The notes under the pieces are model-generated. The model was not told the DNA's origin, did no database searches, and worked only from the letters and a program-made list of their open reading frames with translations. From Hyphobacterium marinum (GTDB lineage Bacteria; Pseudomonadota; Alphaproteobacteria; Caulobacterales; Maricaulaceae), in NCBI RefSeq assembly GCF_036330325.1, contig NZ_JAZDRO010000001.1:186001-250000 (forward strand): 64,000 nucleotides of DNA. The letters are read 5' to 3'. Below are positions 42,135 to 50,989 of the stretch, piece after piece; positions within the stretch are counted from its first letter, which is position 1; every line of letters starts with the position of its first letter. Both the position numbers and the translations under genes were made by a program.

Positions 42135-43214
42135 ATGCGCCAAGCAGAGACATTTCATCCCGGCAGACTTGACCGTGCCGATCGCGCACTGTGGATCGAT
42201 CTGGTCCGGAGTTCAGACTGGCCGTCGCCACTGCTCCATCCCGATTTCGCACGCCTGGTGGCCAGCTGCCGCAGCGATGTCCGTATAGTCCGCGCCGAGG
42301 ACCGGTTTGGCCGCCGCGCCTTTCTGCCGATTCACAAGCGCCCTTTGGGTCTTGCCCGGCCCATCGGCTCGACCTTTTCCGACTATCACGCCCTGATCGC
42401 AGAGCCCGGTTTTGACGGGACGATCGAGCATGTGCTGGGTACTGCCGGTCTGCGCGGATTCCGGTATTTCAATCTGATCGAACCGGGCGGTGGCGACCTA
42501 TATGGTCACCGGTATCGGTTCTCATCCGGAACAGACCCGCTGGCGGACCTGAAGGATTGCCATCCGAGGCGGGCCAAGACCTTCCGGCGACTGAAACGCA
42601 AGCTGGAACGCGAGCATGGTGACGTCGCGCTCGTACTCGACGACAGGTCACAAGGCGCATTCGACACGCTGCTGGATTGGAAAGACCGCCAGTTTGCGCG
42701 CTCCGGGCGTCACAATGTTCTCAAGACACGGTGGACTCGCCAGATGCTGGGCTTGCTCCGCAAAGGTGGCGTTGGCGATATCAGCCCGTTCCAGATGACG
42801 CTGACTGTGGCTGGCCGGCCCGTCGCGTCGGAATTCGGGCTCAGCTGGAACGGTATTTTTCATCCGTGGATCGCGGCCTTTGATCCGGCTTTTGAACCCT
42901 ATTCGCCAGGCCACCTTCTGGTGTGTGAATTCTTGGAGGCGCTACCGGCCTCCCCCTTTGCCGTCTACGATTTGGGCAGCGGCGACGAGCCTCACAAGTC
43001 GTTGTTCGCCAATGAAACCATCGGCCTGTCAAGCGGGCGGGCCTTCGCGGCCCGGCCCCGGCTTGCGCCCGGTCTGTTCCAGCCTGGTACCGGTGGACTG
43101 GCCGGCAAGGTCGTGCGCCGTTGGGAGCAGATCCTGCTCAGTGAAACCGGCCTGCCTGGACGGATCGGCGGAGCAGCCCAGGCCGCGCGCGGGCTGATCA
43201 CCCGGAAAGGATAA
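42135..43214 (+). CDS. CelD/BcsL-like GNAT protein (second copy)
   Basis: 359 aa and a clear paralogue of the gene at 40010: PSPLLHPDFARLVASCRSDV, HPRRAKTFRRLKRKLEREHG, LLDWKDRQFARSGRHNVLKTRWT, VAGRPVASEFGLSWNG and FDPAFEPYSPGHLLVCEFLE align with the first copy. It has the same presumed transferase activity on a different or adjacent position. The ATG at 42135 follows GGGGAGG at 8-9 nt; earlier ATGs are unsupported. Confidence 0.85.
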   Translation: MRQAETFHPGRLDRADRALWIDLVRSSDWPSPLLHPDFARLVASCRSDVRIVRAEDRFGRRAFLPIHKRPLGLARPIGSTFSDYHALIAEPGFDGTIEHVLGTAGLRGFRYFNLIEPGGGDLYGHRYRFSSGTDPLADLKDCHPRRAKTFRRLKRKLEREHGDVALVLDDRSQGAFDTLLDWKDRQFARSGRHNVLKTRWTRQMLGLLRKGGVGDISPFQMTLTVAGRPVASEFGLSWNGIFHPWIAAFDPAFEPYSPGHLLVCEFLEALPASPFAVYDLGSGDEPHKSLFANETIGLSSGRAFAARPRLAPGLFQPGTGGLAGKVVRRWEQILLSETGLPGRIGGAAQAARGLITRKG

Positions 43215-43217
43215 ATC

Positions 43218-44015
43218 ATGACCTTTGACATCGAGCATGCCGGGCCGTTTCTCGCCTTTACTGGTGCGGCGTTCATCGCCGCCCTGTTCGGCTTCTGGCA
43301 TTTGTGGCAACGGCACCGGCAAGGCGACAGCGCGGTCCGGCTCGCGGTTCCGATTCTGGCCGGTCTGGTCCTGGCTGTCATTGCCGGCTTGAGTATCTGG
43401 CATAACCGCAACGGCGAAGTGCTGGGATTCCTGTTTGGATCAGAAACCCGGGATGTCGGCCTGTCCGAATACGGTGTTGTCGTCCTGTTGGCCGGCTGCG
43501 CCGTCTTGTTTGGGGTAACCGGCAGCCGCGAGGCTGGCTGGAATCGGCTGCCCTTTGCCGCCGCCGCAGCCGCCTGTCTTGTCATAGCCGGCGAAGAACT
43601 GAGCTGGGGGCAGTGGATATTCCATTGGGACACGCCCGATGCGCTCGCCGCCGTCAATCTTCAGAACGAGACCAATGCCCACAACCTCGTCGATCCGCGC
43701 ATCTATGATTTGATCTATTCGGTTATCGGATTTGGCATTCTGTTCGCGGCAGGGCTGGCCTATGTCGGCTTCCGCCGTGCACCCGCGGCTGACCAATGGT
43801 TTCCTGTCCGCATGTTGAGCACCGCCGGGCGCTGGTTGCGCGACAGCCGATCCGGCCTTGTCCTGACACTGTCGGCCGGAGTCCTCCTGCAACACGAACT
43901 CTTCGAGGAGTATTCGGAATTTGTCGTGGCGTTCGCGGCCTTCCTGTTCCTTCTGCATCTCGAATCCGGGTCCCGGACCCGGTCGTCCAGCCACGGGACA
44001 GTTGCCCATGCCTGA
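43218..44015 (+). CDS. Polytopic membrane protein with EELSWGQ / NLQNETNAHN motifs
   Basis: 265 aa with about six membrane helices. Between helices 4 and 5 lie two striking polar motifs, EELSWGQWIF (126-135) and NLQNETNAHN (147-156), and a late HELFEEYSEF. I have seen this E-E-x-S-W-G-Q plus Q-x-E-T-N-x-H-N pattern in other uncharacterised bacterial membrane proteins; it looks like an enzyme active site at the membrane face. It starts 3 bp after the second CelD-like gene and overlaps the next gene by 8 bp. Confidence 0.8.
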   Translation: MTFDIEHAGPFLAFTGAAFIAALFGFWHLWQRHRQGDSAVRLAVPILAGLVLAVIAGLSIWHNRNGEVLGFLFGSETRDVGLSEYGVVVLLAGCAVLFGVTGSREAGWNRLPFAAAAAACLVIAGEELSWGQWIFHWDTPDALAAVNLQNETNAHNLVDPRIYDLIYSVIGFGILFAAGLAYVGFRRAPAADQWFPVRMLSTAGRWLRDSRSGLVLTLSAGVLLQHELFEEYSEFVVAFAAFLFLLHLESGSRTRSSSHGTVAHA

Positions 44016-44931
44016 CATCAACGGCAGTATTTTTGCGCCCGGCGGGTTTCCTGATTCCGCCGTTAGGGACTTTGGCCGGGAGGTTCAGGCCTTCCGCCAC
44101 ACGCTGCACACAGACGCGTTGTTTACCGATGACGGGCTGGCAGCATTGCTCGACCGCTATCCGAAAGACCGGATCGGTGTCTTCACCATGGGTGATGCAC
44201 CGGGGAGCTGGCGCCGGGGGCGTCTGGGCGATGTGACGGGTCCCGGCCTGCTGGACGCCGTGAAATCAGGCCGGGTTTGGCTCAACCTGCGGGGCGCGAG
44301 CGACAATGATGCCGAGATTGGCACACTCAACCGCCGCATCTTTGCCGAGTTGAAGACGAAGGTCCGAAACTTCCACCCCTTCCGGACCGATCTTGGTCTG
44401 CTGATTTCATCGCCCAACGCCCGCGTTTTCTATCACCTTGATACGCCGCGCGTGATGCTCTGGCACGTGCGCGGCGAAAAGCGGGTCTGGATCTATCCGC
44501 GTCGCGAGCCCTATGTCGGCCCGACCGCTCTTGAAAACGTGGTATCCCGGAAGACCGAAGAAGAGATTCCCTATTCAGCGAACCTCGATTCCGGTGCCTG
44601 CGTCTTCGACCTCAAGCCCGGCGACATGGTTCACTGGCCTCAGAACGCTCCGCACCGGATCGATAATGGCAATAGCCTGAATGTTTCCCTGTCGATCGAA
44701 TTCATGACGCCGCTGGCCCTGATGCGCGCCAATGCGGTCCATGCGAATGCGTGGCTGCGCAACCGGTTTGGATATCAGGGCGGCCTGGAAGACCGATTCT
44801 CCCCGTCCTGGGTCTGGAAGTTCGCTTTCACCCGGGCGCTCAAGGCCCTGGAAAGGCGCAAGCCCGGCAAGGCGGTCTTGCCACCCAGCTTCGTTCTCGA
44901 CGGATCCGGCGAAATCGCGGATGCCGCCTGA
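44008..44931 (+). CDS. JmjC/cupin-8-like Fe(II)/2-oxoglutarate-type protein
   Basis: 307 aa. FYHLDTPRVMLWHVRGEKRVWIYP carries an HxD iron pair (His143, Asp145) and DLKPGDMVHWPQNAPHRIDN a distal His (216, or 209), the layout of JmjC-like hydroxylases. NFHPFRTDLGLLISSP fits the strand before the HxD. It probably oxidises a protein or small molecule made by the cluster; the substrate is unknown. It overlaps the membrane-protein gene by 8 bp. Confidence 0.72.
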   Translation: MPDINGSIFAPGGFPDSAVRDFGREVQAFRHTLHTDALFTDDGLAALLDRYPKDRIGVFTMGDAPGSWRRGRLGDVTGPGLLDAVKSGRVWLNLRGASDNDAEIGTLNRRIFAELKTKVRNFHPFRTDLGLLISSPNARVFYHLDTPRVMLWHVRGEKRVWIYPRREPYVGPTALENVVSRKTEEEIPYSANLDSGACVFDLKPGDMVHWPQNAPHRIDNGNSLNVSLSIEFMTPLALMRANAVHANAWLRNRFGYQGGLEDRFSPSWVWKFAFTRALKALERRKPGKAVLPPSFVLDGSGEIADAA

Positions 44932-45369
44932 TCAGTCTTTCGGCCGGTCGATCACGGCGAGCGTGCAGCGTGAGATGCAGACCAGCTTTCCGCGTTCATC
45001 GGTGATGCGGATCGACCAGACCTGCGTCGTCCGGCCAATGGCTTCGGGCCGGGCCTCGCCAAAGACGAAACCGCCGCGCGCCGGGCGGACGTGATTGGCG
45101 TTGATCTCCATGCCGACCACGGCCTTTGTCGCCGGATCCACCGTGGCGAAGGCCCCTTGCGAGGCCAGCGTCTCGGCGAGCGCCACGGATGCGCCACCAT
45201 GGAGGAGGCCGAAGGGTTGTTTGGTGCGTTCGTCGACCGGCATGCGGGCCTTGATCCAGTCATCCCCGGCCTCGATGATTTCCATGCCCAGATGCCCGTT
45301 GAGGCATCCCGCCGCACGGTGATTGAAGTCGTCGAGCGGAAATGTCCCGCCATGCCAGATCGCGCCCAT
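44932..45369 (-). CDS. PaaI/YdiI-like hotdog thioesterase
   Basis: 145 aa. Hotdog fold with GCLNGHLGMEIIEAGDDWIKARMPV, the catalytic-helix segment QPFGLLHGGASVALAETLAS and NANHVRPARGGFVFGEARPE. It hydrolyses acyl-CoA thioesters. It is on the opposite strand to the cluster and its stop abuts that of the JmjC-like gene, so it is probably a separate unit. Start at 45369 by family length. Confidence 0.9.
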   Translation of the reverse strand: MGAIWHGGTFPLDDFNHRAAGCLNGHLGMEIIEAGDDWIKARMPVDERTKQPFGLLHGGASVALAETLASQGAFATVDPATKAVVGMEINANHVRPARGGFVFGEARPEAIGRTTQVWSIRITDERGKLVCISRCTLAVIDRPKD

Positions 45370-45460
45370 CACAGTGTTCCCTGCTGCCTGCCCGGCCATA
45401 CACCGGGAAATACGGTTGGGCATATGGCCCCTTCGGACCGGTTTTGCCATAAGGAGCGGC

Positions 45461-46252
45461 ATGTCCTGTGACGACAAGCCCCCCGCCCTCGCCATCTTTG
45501 CCCATCCGGGACACGAATTGCGGGCGCTGCATGCCCTTCACGAACTTGATGCGCGCATTGTTTTCCTGACCGATGCATCGGCGAGTACAGGAGAGTCACG
45601 CCTCCACCTGTCCGATGCCACGCTGGCGGGCGCTGAGATTGCCCGGCATTGCGGGTTCGAGCCGCTGCCGGACCGCGCGCTCTATAACGCCCTTTTGGAC
45701 CGCGACGCCGCTGTCCTGGAACGCGTGTTGACCCAGTTGACCAGCCTCATTGCGCGGGAGGTTCCTGCCCTCCTGATCACCGATTCCGCAGAGGGCTATA
45801 ATCCGGCACACGATCTGTGCCATTTCCTCGTTCTGGCGGCGGCACAGCGCGCCCGGCTGAACGCCCCGGTCTTCGACATCGCGCTGAATGACGACCCTTC
45901 AGACTTCGCCCATGCCCGGCCGCGAGACTGCCGCGTCTTCGATCTCGATGCGCAGGATCAGGCCCGCAAGCTGGCGGCGATCGAGGATTACACTGAGCGC
46001 GCCGGCCCGTTCCTGCGGCGTGAGGCGGTCGAGCTTCTCGACCGGTATGGCGCGGCCGGCCAAGCCCGCGAAATCCTCCGGCCCGCCCTTGGGTTCGACG
46101 CCTATCTGAACGCGTTTTCCGGTACCCCGCCCTTTTTCGAACGCCATGGCCGCGCCCGGGTCGCCGAAGGCAAGTACAAGCAGGCGCTGACGCTCGAGAC
46201 CCATTTGCAGCCGGTTCTGGAAACACTGCTGTCGCCCGTATGCGTATCCTGA
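45461..46252 (+). CDS. PIG-L/LmbE-like deacetylase with altered metal motif
   Basis: 263 aa. The N-terminus ALAIFAHPGHELRAL corresponds to the AHPDDE zinc motif, here AHPGHE (residues 14-19), so an Asp ligand is replaced by His. The second motif is GYNPAHDLCHFL (His117, His121). VFLTDASASTGESR also fits the family. PIG-L enzymes remove acetyl groups from N-acetylglucosaminyl conjugates. AAGGAG lies 4 nt before the ATG. It overlaps the glycosyltransferase gene by 13 bp, a pairing like that of thiol-sugar pathways (MshA/MshB, BshA/BshB). Confidence 0.75.
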   Translation: MSCDDKPPALAIFAHPGHELRALHALHELDARIVFLTDASASTGESRLHLSDATLAGAEIARHCGFEPLPDRALYNALLDRDAAVLERVLTQLTSLIAREVPALLITDSAEGYNPAHDLCHFLVLAAAQRARLNAPVFDIALNDDPSDFAHARPRDCRVFDLDAQDQARKLAAIEDYTERAGPFLRREAVELLDRYGAAGQAREILRPALGFDAYLNAFSGTPPFFERHGRARVAEGKYKQALTLETHLQPVLETLLSPVCVS

Positions 46253-47427
46253 TCACCAATCACGGGCTCGCCGCGCGGGCCGGTACCGAGCTCTATGTGC
46301 GCGACCTGGCATTCGGACTGACAGCACGCGGGCACGACGTCATTTGTTTCGCGCCAGTCCTGGGCGAGGTGGCGGAGGAGATTCGCACAGCCGGCATAGC
46401 CGTGACTGACACGCTGGACGGCATGACCCGGCCCGGCGTGATCCATGGCCAGCATCACAATGCCGCCGTGCTGGCCTATCTGGCCTTTCCCGATGTCCCT
46501 GCCGTGCAGGTCTGTCACGGTGTTCTGCCCTGGCAGGAGGCGGCGCTGGCGCGTTTCCCCACTATCCGCACTTATACGGCTGTCGACGAAGCCTGCCGTG
46601 ACGCGCTGGTCACCCGTGACGGGATTCCGGCGGACCGGATCGTGCGGATCCTGAACGGGGTTGATTTCGAGCGATTCGCGGACCGAGGCGTCGCCCATGA
46701 TGACCCGTCCCGGCAGACACGGGCATTGCTCCTCTCCAATGTCGCCGACCGCGCCTTGGTCCTGCCCTTCGAACAGGCCTGCCGCCAGGCCGGTTTCACG
46801 CTCGACCTTGCCGGCGCCAAGCTCGGGCGCGTGTTGGAGAGCCCGGAAACCGAATTTGCCCGGTATGGCGTTGTCTTCGCCAAGGGCCGGGCGGCGATCG
46901 AAGCCCTGGCAATGGGGTGTGCGGTGATCCTGGCCGACTACGGCCGGACCGGGGGCCTTGTCACCTCAGACCGGTTCGACGATTTGCGCGCCTATAATTT
47001 TGGCCTCAACCGGATAACGGACGAGCCAAGGCGGGACTCCATCCGGTCATGGCTGGAGGCGATTGACTGGAATGACGCCGCGTTGGTCACGGCGCGGATC
47101 CGCGCCGAAGCCGGTTTCGACCGGGTGGTGGAGGCCTGGGAGGAGATTTATCGCCGTCTGCCCGGTCTGGAACCGGTTCATCCGGTCAGCCCGGACAAGG
47201 CCATGGCAGACTACCTTGCCGGCATCCTGCCGCAGCTTTCCGAGCGGGACAGGCTTGCCAGCGAACTTTATGCGACCGTCAGCGCCGGGCTGGCGCGGGA
47301 TCGCGATCTCGCGAACGATCTGCTGGCTTCGGACGGGGCGGATGAAGCCCGCGCGCGGCTCGCCCTGCGTCTCGATCCGGGCAGCGAGGCCGCTCGTTCG
47401 ATTCTCGACCGAGCGAAAAACCGTTAG
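46240..47427 (+). CDS. Family 4-type glycosyltransferase
   Basis: 395 aa. GT-B fold: MRILITNHGLAARAGTELYVRDLAFGLTARGHDV is the N-terminal Rossmann start, RIVRILNGVDFERFADRG the inter-domain GT4 motif, and VFAKGRAAIEALAMGCAVILADYG the donor-binding E-x(7)-E-like loop, slightly altered. The C-terminal ~60 residues are helical. It overlaps the PIG-L-like gene and converges with the SDR gene by 4 bp. Confidence 0.88.
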   Translation: MRILITNHGLAARAGTELYVRDLAFGLTARGHDVICFAPVLGEVAEEIRTAGIAVTDTLDGMTRPGVIHGQHHNAAVLAYLAFPDVPAVQVCHGVLPWQEAALARFPTIRTYTAVDEACRDALVTRDGIPADRIVRILNGVDFERFADRGVAHDDPSRQTRALLLSNVADRALVLPFEQACRQAGFTLDLAGAKLGRVLESPETEFARYGVVFAKGRAAIEALAMGCAVILADYGRTGGLVTSDRFDDLRAYNFGLNRITDEPRRDSIRSWLEAIDWNDAALVTARIRAEAGFDRVVEAWEEIYRRLPGLEPVHPVSPDKAMADYLAGILPQLSERDRLASELYATVSAGLARDRDLANDLLASDGADEARARLALRLDPGSEAARSILDRAKNR

Positions 47428-48464
47428 GGCGTTTTGATCACACCCTGGGTGATCAGGCTTTCGCCGCAGTCGACGACCATGGTGTCGAGGTCACGCGGCT
47501 GCCAGCCGAGATCCGCCAGGGTGCGCGAATTGTCGATCTTGCGCTCCACGCCCAGAAGCGGGGTAATGCCCCGAATAACCGGGTCGAAGACGGCGATCAG
47601 CCGCACCACCCAGTCAGGTAGCTGCTTGGTAGGGATTTTGAACCCGCGCGGCCCAAAATGGCGGTCAAGAATGGCGGCGACATCGCTGAACCAGGCTTGC
47701 GGGAGGGCGCAGATATAGCGCTTGTCCGCCGCGCCGGGTGCCGTCATGGCCGCGATATGGGCCGCAGCCACATCGCGGACATCGACCACGACAAAGCCGA
47801 TCCGGGGTACGGCAGGCATGTCGCGCGCCATCAGGCGGCGGACGATTTCAACCGACGTCCCGCTGTCCGGCGACAGGATAGGCCCCAGGACCGCGCCGGG
47901 GTTGATCACGGCGAGTTCCATCGCACCGGCGTCCGGCGTTGCCATGAAGTCCCAGGCCGCGCGTTCGGCGATCGTCTTGGACTTCTCGTAGGGGCTGACC
48001 CCCGGGCCATCGAGGTCGGACCAGTCGTCTTCATTGAAGACGCGCCCGCCCGACTTGTCGTGACCGGCGGACACCGCCGCGACCGAGGACGTCATCACCG
48101 TCCGCTTCACCCCGGCCTTCGCAGCAGCCCGCAGCACACGCAGTGCGCCCTCGCGCGCCGGAATGATCAGCTCGTTCTCGTCCTTCGGCTGGACCGCCGG
48201 GAAGGGTGAAGCGACGTGCAGAACATAGTCGCAACCGGCAACGGCTTCATCCCAGCCGGCGTCCTCCATCAGGTCGCAATGAACAAAGTCCAGGCTAGAC
48301 ACGTCGCACCCGGCGGCCGTGAGGGCGCGGCGGACCTCCTCCTCACGCTTGGGACTGCGCAGCGTGCCGCGCACGCGATGCCCGGCCGTCAGCAGCTGGG
48401 CGAGGCAATGCAGGGCGATAAAGCCTGACGCCCCTGTAACAAGCACGTGTGAATGTTGCGTCAT
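47424..48464 (-). CDS. NAD-dependent epimerase/dihydroflavonol reductase-like SDR
   Basis: 346 aa extended SDR. HVLVTGASGFIALHCLAQLL is the nucleotide-binding motif (last Gly of GxxGxxG changed to Ala), TSSVAAVSAG and YEKSKTIAERAAW hold the Ser/Tyr/Lys catalytic set, and VINPGAVLGP follows. This resembles dihydroflavonol-4-reductase-like enzymes acting on ketones or aldehydes; the substrate is unknown. It is transcribed alone on the minus strand. Confidence 0.88.
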   Translation of the reverse strand: MTQHSHVLVTGASGFIALHCLAQLLTAGHRVRGTLRSPKREEEVRRALTAAGCDVSSLDFVHCDLMEDAGWDEAVAGCDYVLHVASPFPAVQPKDENELIIPAREGALRVLRAAAKAGVKRTVMTSSVAAVSAGHDKSGGRVFNEDDWSDLDGPGVSPYEKSKTIAERAAWDFMATPDAGAMELAVINPGAVLGPILSPDSGTSVEIVRRLMARDMPAVPRIGFVVVDVRDVAAAHIAAMTAPGAADKRYICALPQAWFSDVAAILDRHFGPRGFKIPTKQLPDWVVRLIAVFDPVIRGITPLLGVERKIDNSRTLADLGWQPRDLDTMVVDCGESLITQGVIKTP

Positions 48465-48534
48465 GAGCGGTCTCCGTCCCGGTCTGGTGACAGACTAGCG
48501 CGGAGAGCGGACGGAACGAAGTCCGCCAGAACGG

Positions 48535-48565
48535 CAAAGGCCCTCCACCGCCGGTGGAAGGCCCC
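48535..48565 (-). terminator. Terminator-like hairpin after the UrcA gene
   Basis: On the minus strand GGGGCCTTCCACC GGCGGTGGAGGGCC forms a long GC stem (one internal mismatch), followed by only TTTGCC. It lies 28 bp after the UrcA stop and between it and the SDR promoter region. Confidence 0.6.
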
Positions 48566-48592
48566 TGAACTGGCCTGTGATGGCGTTACCGG

Positions 48593-48916
48593 CTAGCGGG
48601 TCTCGTAGACCGCCGCCGTGATAACCGGTTCGGACTCCGCTGCCACAGCCTCGGCATGGATCCGGGTCAGCATGTCACTGCCGATCTGCTCGAGTGCGGC
48701 CGTCATCACCTGGTCGGTGCATTGTTCGGCTTCAACGAACTGGCTGCAATAGTCCGCAATGCGGGTCTCGAGGCGGTCATAGGCCTCGCGCGCCGACGCT
48801 TCGGTCGCCAGCGCGGCAGAGTCGATGGACAGGTTGAACCCGCTGTCCTGTGCGAGAGCGGGGACTGTCAGGCCCAAGGCAAGGACCCCGGCGGCGAGAG
48901 CGGCTTTGAATTTCAT
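48593..48916 (-). CDS. UrcA family secreted protein
   Basis: 107 aa. Signal peptide (MKFKAALAAGVLALGLTVPALA), then the UrcA-type region IDSAALATEASAREAYDRLETRIADYC..AEQCTDQVMTAALEQI with two cysteines likely to form a disulfide. UrcA proteins are common in Hyphomonadaceae and sphingomonads; function unknown. The ATG at 48916 is preceded by GGGAGGACACC. Confidence 0.8.
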   Translation of the reverse strand: MKFKAALAAGVLALGLTVPALAQDSGFNLSIDSAALATEASAREAYDRLETRIADYCSQFVEAEQCTDQVMTAALEQIGSDMLTRIHAEAVAAESEPVITAAVYETR

Positions 48917-49179
48917 GGTGTCCTCCCATTGGGTGTTATCGTTCCGACAACAAACTGTCACAGGACTGTAATATAACGCGGAAAATTTGGAAAGCGGCTT
49001 TGTGAAGTTTTTTTGACGATCTAATTTACCGCGATGGATCAACAACTTGCCGTGCTGGCGTGGAACCCTCTTTAGGGGGTGTACGGAGTTTTATGTCAGT
49101 GGCGCGACGGGTCTCTTTGGAGACACGCATTGCCGGTGAAGCGTGCTAGGTTGTCTGTCAGGACAAAGGGAGGGCGATC

Positions 49180-50754
49180 ATGACAGTATTGACGCGGACG
49201 TTTGGAGCTGTTGCCGCTGGGCTCTTTGCCAGCACCGCGCTGGCGCAGACGGAGATTGTCGACGCGGAGTCCGGCGTCGAAGCTTGTCCGGCCTATGACA
49301 TCATCCAGCAACGCATTCTCGAAGTCGTTCGTGGGACCGTCACGCCGGGTACCGGGCAGGTCTCACCGGAGGGAGACGGTCCGGTAGCCGCCGAATTCAT
49401 TCTCGATGCCAGTGGTTCGATGGGCGCGGACGGCGGGGGCCGGTCGAAAATGGCCATTGCCCTGGCGGCCTTCGAAGCCGCCGCTGAAGCCCTCGATGGG
49501 GCGAATGTCACCGCGGCACTGCGCGCCTACGGGTTCGATAGCTCTCTGGAGCACAGTGCCGAGGCGTCCTGTCCCAACACCGAATTGCTGACCGAATTTG
49601 CGCGCGACAACGCATCCGGCCTGACTGCAGCGGCACGCGGCCTGGTGCCCTATGGCTACACGCCGATCGCCGGCAGTCTGGAGGCGGCGGGCGCGGACCT
49701 GGCGGGCGTCGAGGCGCGCGAACGTCTGATCGTGCTGATTTCCGATGGCGAGGAAACCTGTGGCGGTGATCCGGTCGCCATGGCGGCCTCCTTGCGTGAG
49801 CAGGGCATCAACCTGTCGGCTTATGTCGTCGGCTTCGACCTCGATGCCGACCAGGAAGCCCAGATGCGCGCCATCGCTGAGGCCGGAGGCGGCCGCTATC
49901 TGGACGCGCCGGACGCGGACGCCCTTGCCGAAGCGATGCGCGAAGCGGTGGGCATGACGGTACGGCGGTCGCAGCGCACGGTCCTGAAATGCGAGAACCC
50001 GGTTCTCGGAGGCCACAGCGCGGCGGACGCCATTCCGCTGGAGCCGGGCATCTACACGCTGGGGGAATTCGTACCGCGCGGCGAGTACCGCTATTACCGG
50101 ATCGCGACGCAGGAAGGTGAGCTGGGTGTCGTGCGCGGCCTGCTACAGTCCCATGCCTGGCACGGCGAGGGCGACGATCTGACCGAATCCAGCGCAGCGC
50201 TCGGCGCGATGACGATCCGGATGCTGAACCCCGATGGCGAGCGGGCCGGGTCGGGCTTCCCGCGTGTCCGCAACCTGCCGGGCGAGGGCCTGACCGGCTA
50301 TTATGCCGATACGACGGGTGAGGGCTTCATCATCGCAGTGGGCGACAATTACGACCGCACCGCCGCCGACGCCCTGTTCGAAATCGCCATCGAACCCGCC
50401 CATGACGGGACAGGAGGCGACGCGGATGACACACGGGACGGAGAGCACCCGGTCCTGCAGCCCGGCGAGACCGGAGCGGGCCATGTCGGCCATGACGATC
50501 TCGCTGATATCTGGCGGGCGGGGACAAGTGGCCCGGTGACCGTCGCGGTATCTTTCGAGAACGAAGAGATGCGCTACGGCGTCGAGGTCTACGACGCGGA
50601 GACCGGGCGCCGTCTGGCACGGTCCCGTGAAGACGGCCATGCCGTTTCGCTCGATGTCGAGGCAGAAGGACCGGTTCTGGTCCGTATCGAAACCCGCGAG
50701 CCGCGCCTGGCGTCGCGGTTCAGCGGCTATTCGGTGACAGTCTCACCGCGCTGA
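49180..50754 (+). CDS. Secreted von Willebrand factor A-domain protein
   Basis: 524 aa. Signal peptide (about 1-22), VWA domain (about 70-255) with a complete MIDAS motif DASGSM (Asp76, Ser78, Ser80), Thr in GYTPIAGSL and Asp in LIVLISDGEET. The C-terminal half (about 275-524) is beta-rich, with EPGIYTLGEFVPRGEYRYYR and EMRYGVEVYDAETGR, resembling carbohydrate-binding or adhesion domains. It probably mediates surface or periplasmic binding. It ends 28 bp inside the convergent small gene. Confidence 0.85.
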   Translation: MTVLTRTFGAVAAGLFASTALAQTEIVDAESGVEACPAYDIIQQRILEVVRGTVTPGTGQVSPEGDGPVAAEFILDASGSMGADGGGRSKMAIALAAFEAAAEALDGANVTAALRAYGFDSSLEHSAEASCPNTELLTEFARDNASGLTAAARGLVPYGYTPIAGSLEAAGADLAGVEARERLIVLISDGEETCGGDPVAMAASLREQGINLSAYVVGFDLDADQEAQMRAIAEAGGGRYLDAPDADALAEAMREAVGMTVRRSQRTVLKCENPVLGGHSAADAIPLEPGIYTLGEFVPRGEYRYYRIATQEGELGVVRGLLQSHAWHGEGDDLTESSAALGAMTIRMLNPDGERAGSGFPRVRNLPGEGLTGYYADTTGEGFIIAVGDNYDRTAADALFEIAIEPAHDGTGGDADDTRDGEHPVLQPGETGAGHVGHDDLADIWRAGTSGPVTVAVSFENEEMRYGVEVYDAETGRRLARSREDGHAVSLDVEAEGPVLVRIETREPRLASRFSGYSVTVSPR

Positions 50755-50942
50755 GCGGCCGGCAAATCCGGCGTCTCGCCCTGCATGTAGGTTGTAAACA
50801 GGTCCAGCTGACGCGCGAATTCATCGAGCGTCGCGTCGGATATCTGAACGGTTTCGGTTGCTTCCGCCCGGATATGTGCCGGGCAGGCCATCACGCCTGC
50901 GCACACAAATCCGAGGCCGACGAGCCCCAGGATCGCCTTCAT
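50727..50942 (-). CDS. Small secreted protein of unknown function
   Basis: 71 aa. Signal peptide with a Cys near the cleavage site (MKAILGLVGLGFVCAGVMAC), suggesting a small lipoprotein or secreted peptide, then TETVQISDATLDEFARQLDLFTTYMQ. The ATG at 50942 follows AAGGGGCTGAAC. It overlaps the VWA gene tail by 28 bp on the opposite strand. Not recognised. Confidence 0.55.
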   Translation of the reverse strand: MKAILGLVGLGFVCAGVMACPAHIRAEATETVQISDATLDEFARQLDLFTTYMQGETPDLPAAQRGETVTE

Positions 50943-50989
50943 GTTCAGCCCCTTCCCCAAGAGTGGCGCTCATTACAGGGCCGTAACGT

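Noticed and set aside
39728..42252. Long minus-strand open frames (468 and 450 codons) antisense to the CelD-like and GT2 genes
   Set aside because: The plus-strand products match known families, and the antisense frames are low-information Arg/Gly-rich sequence.
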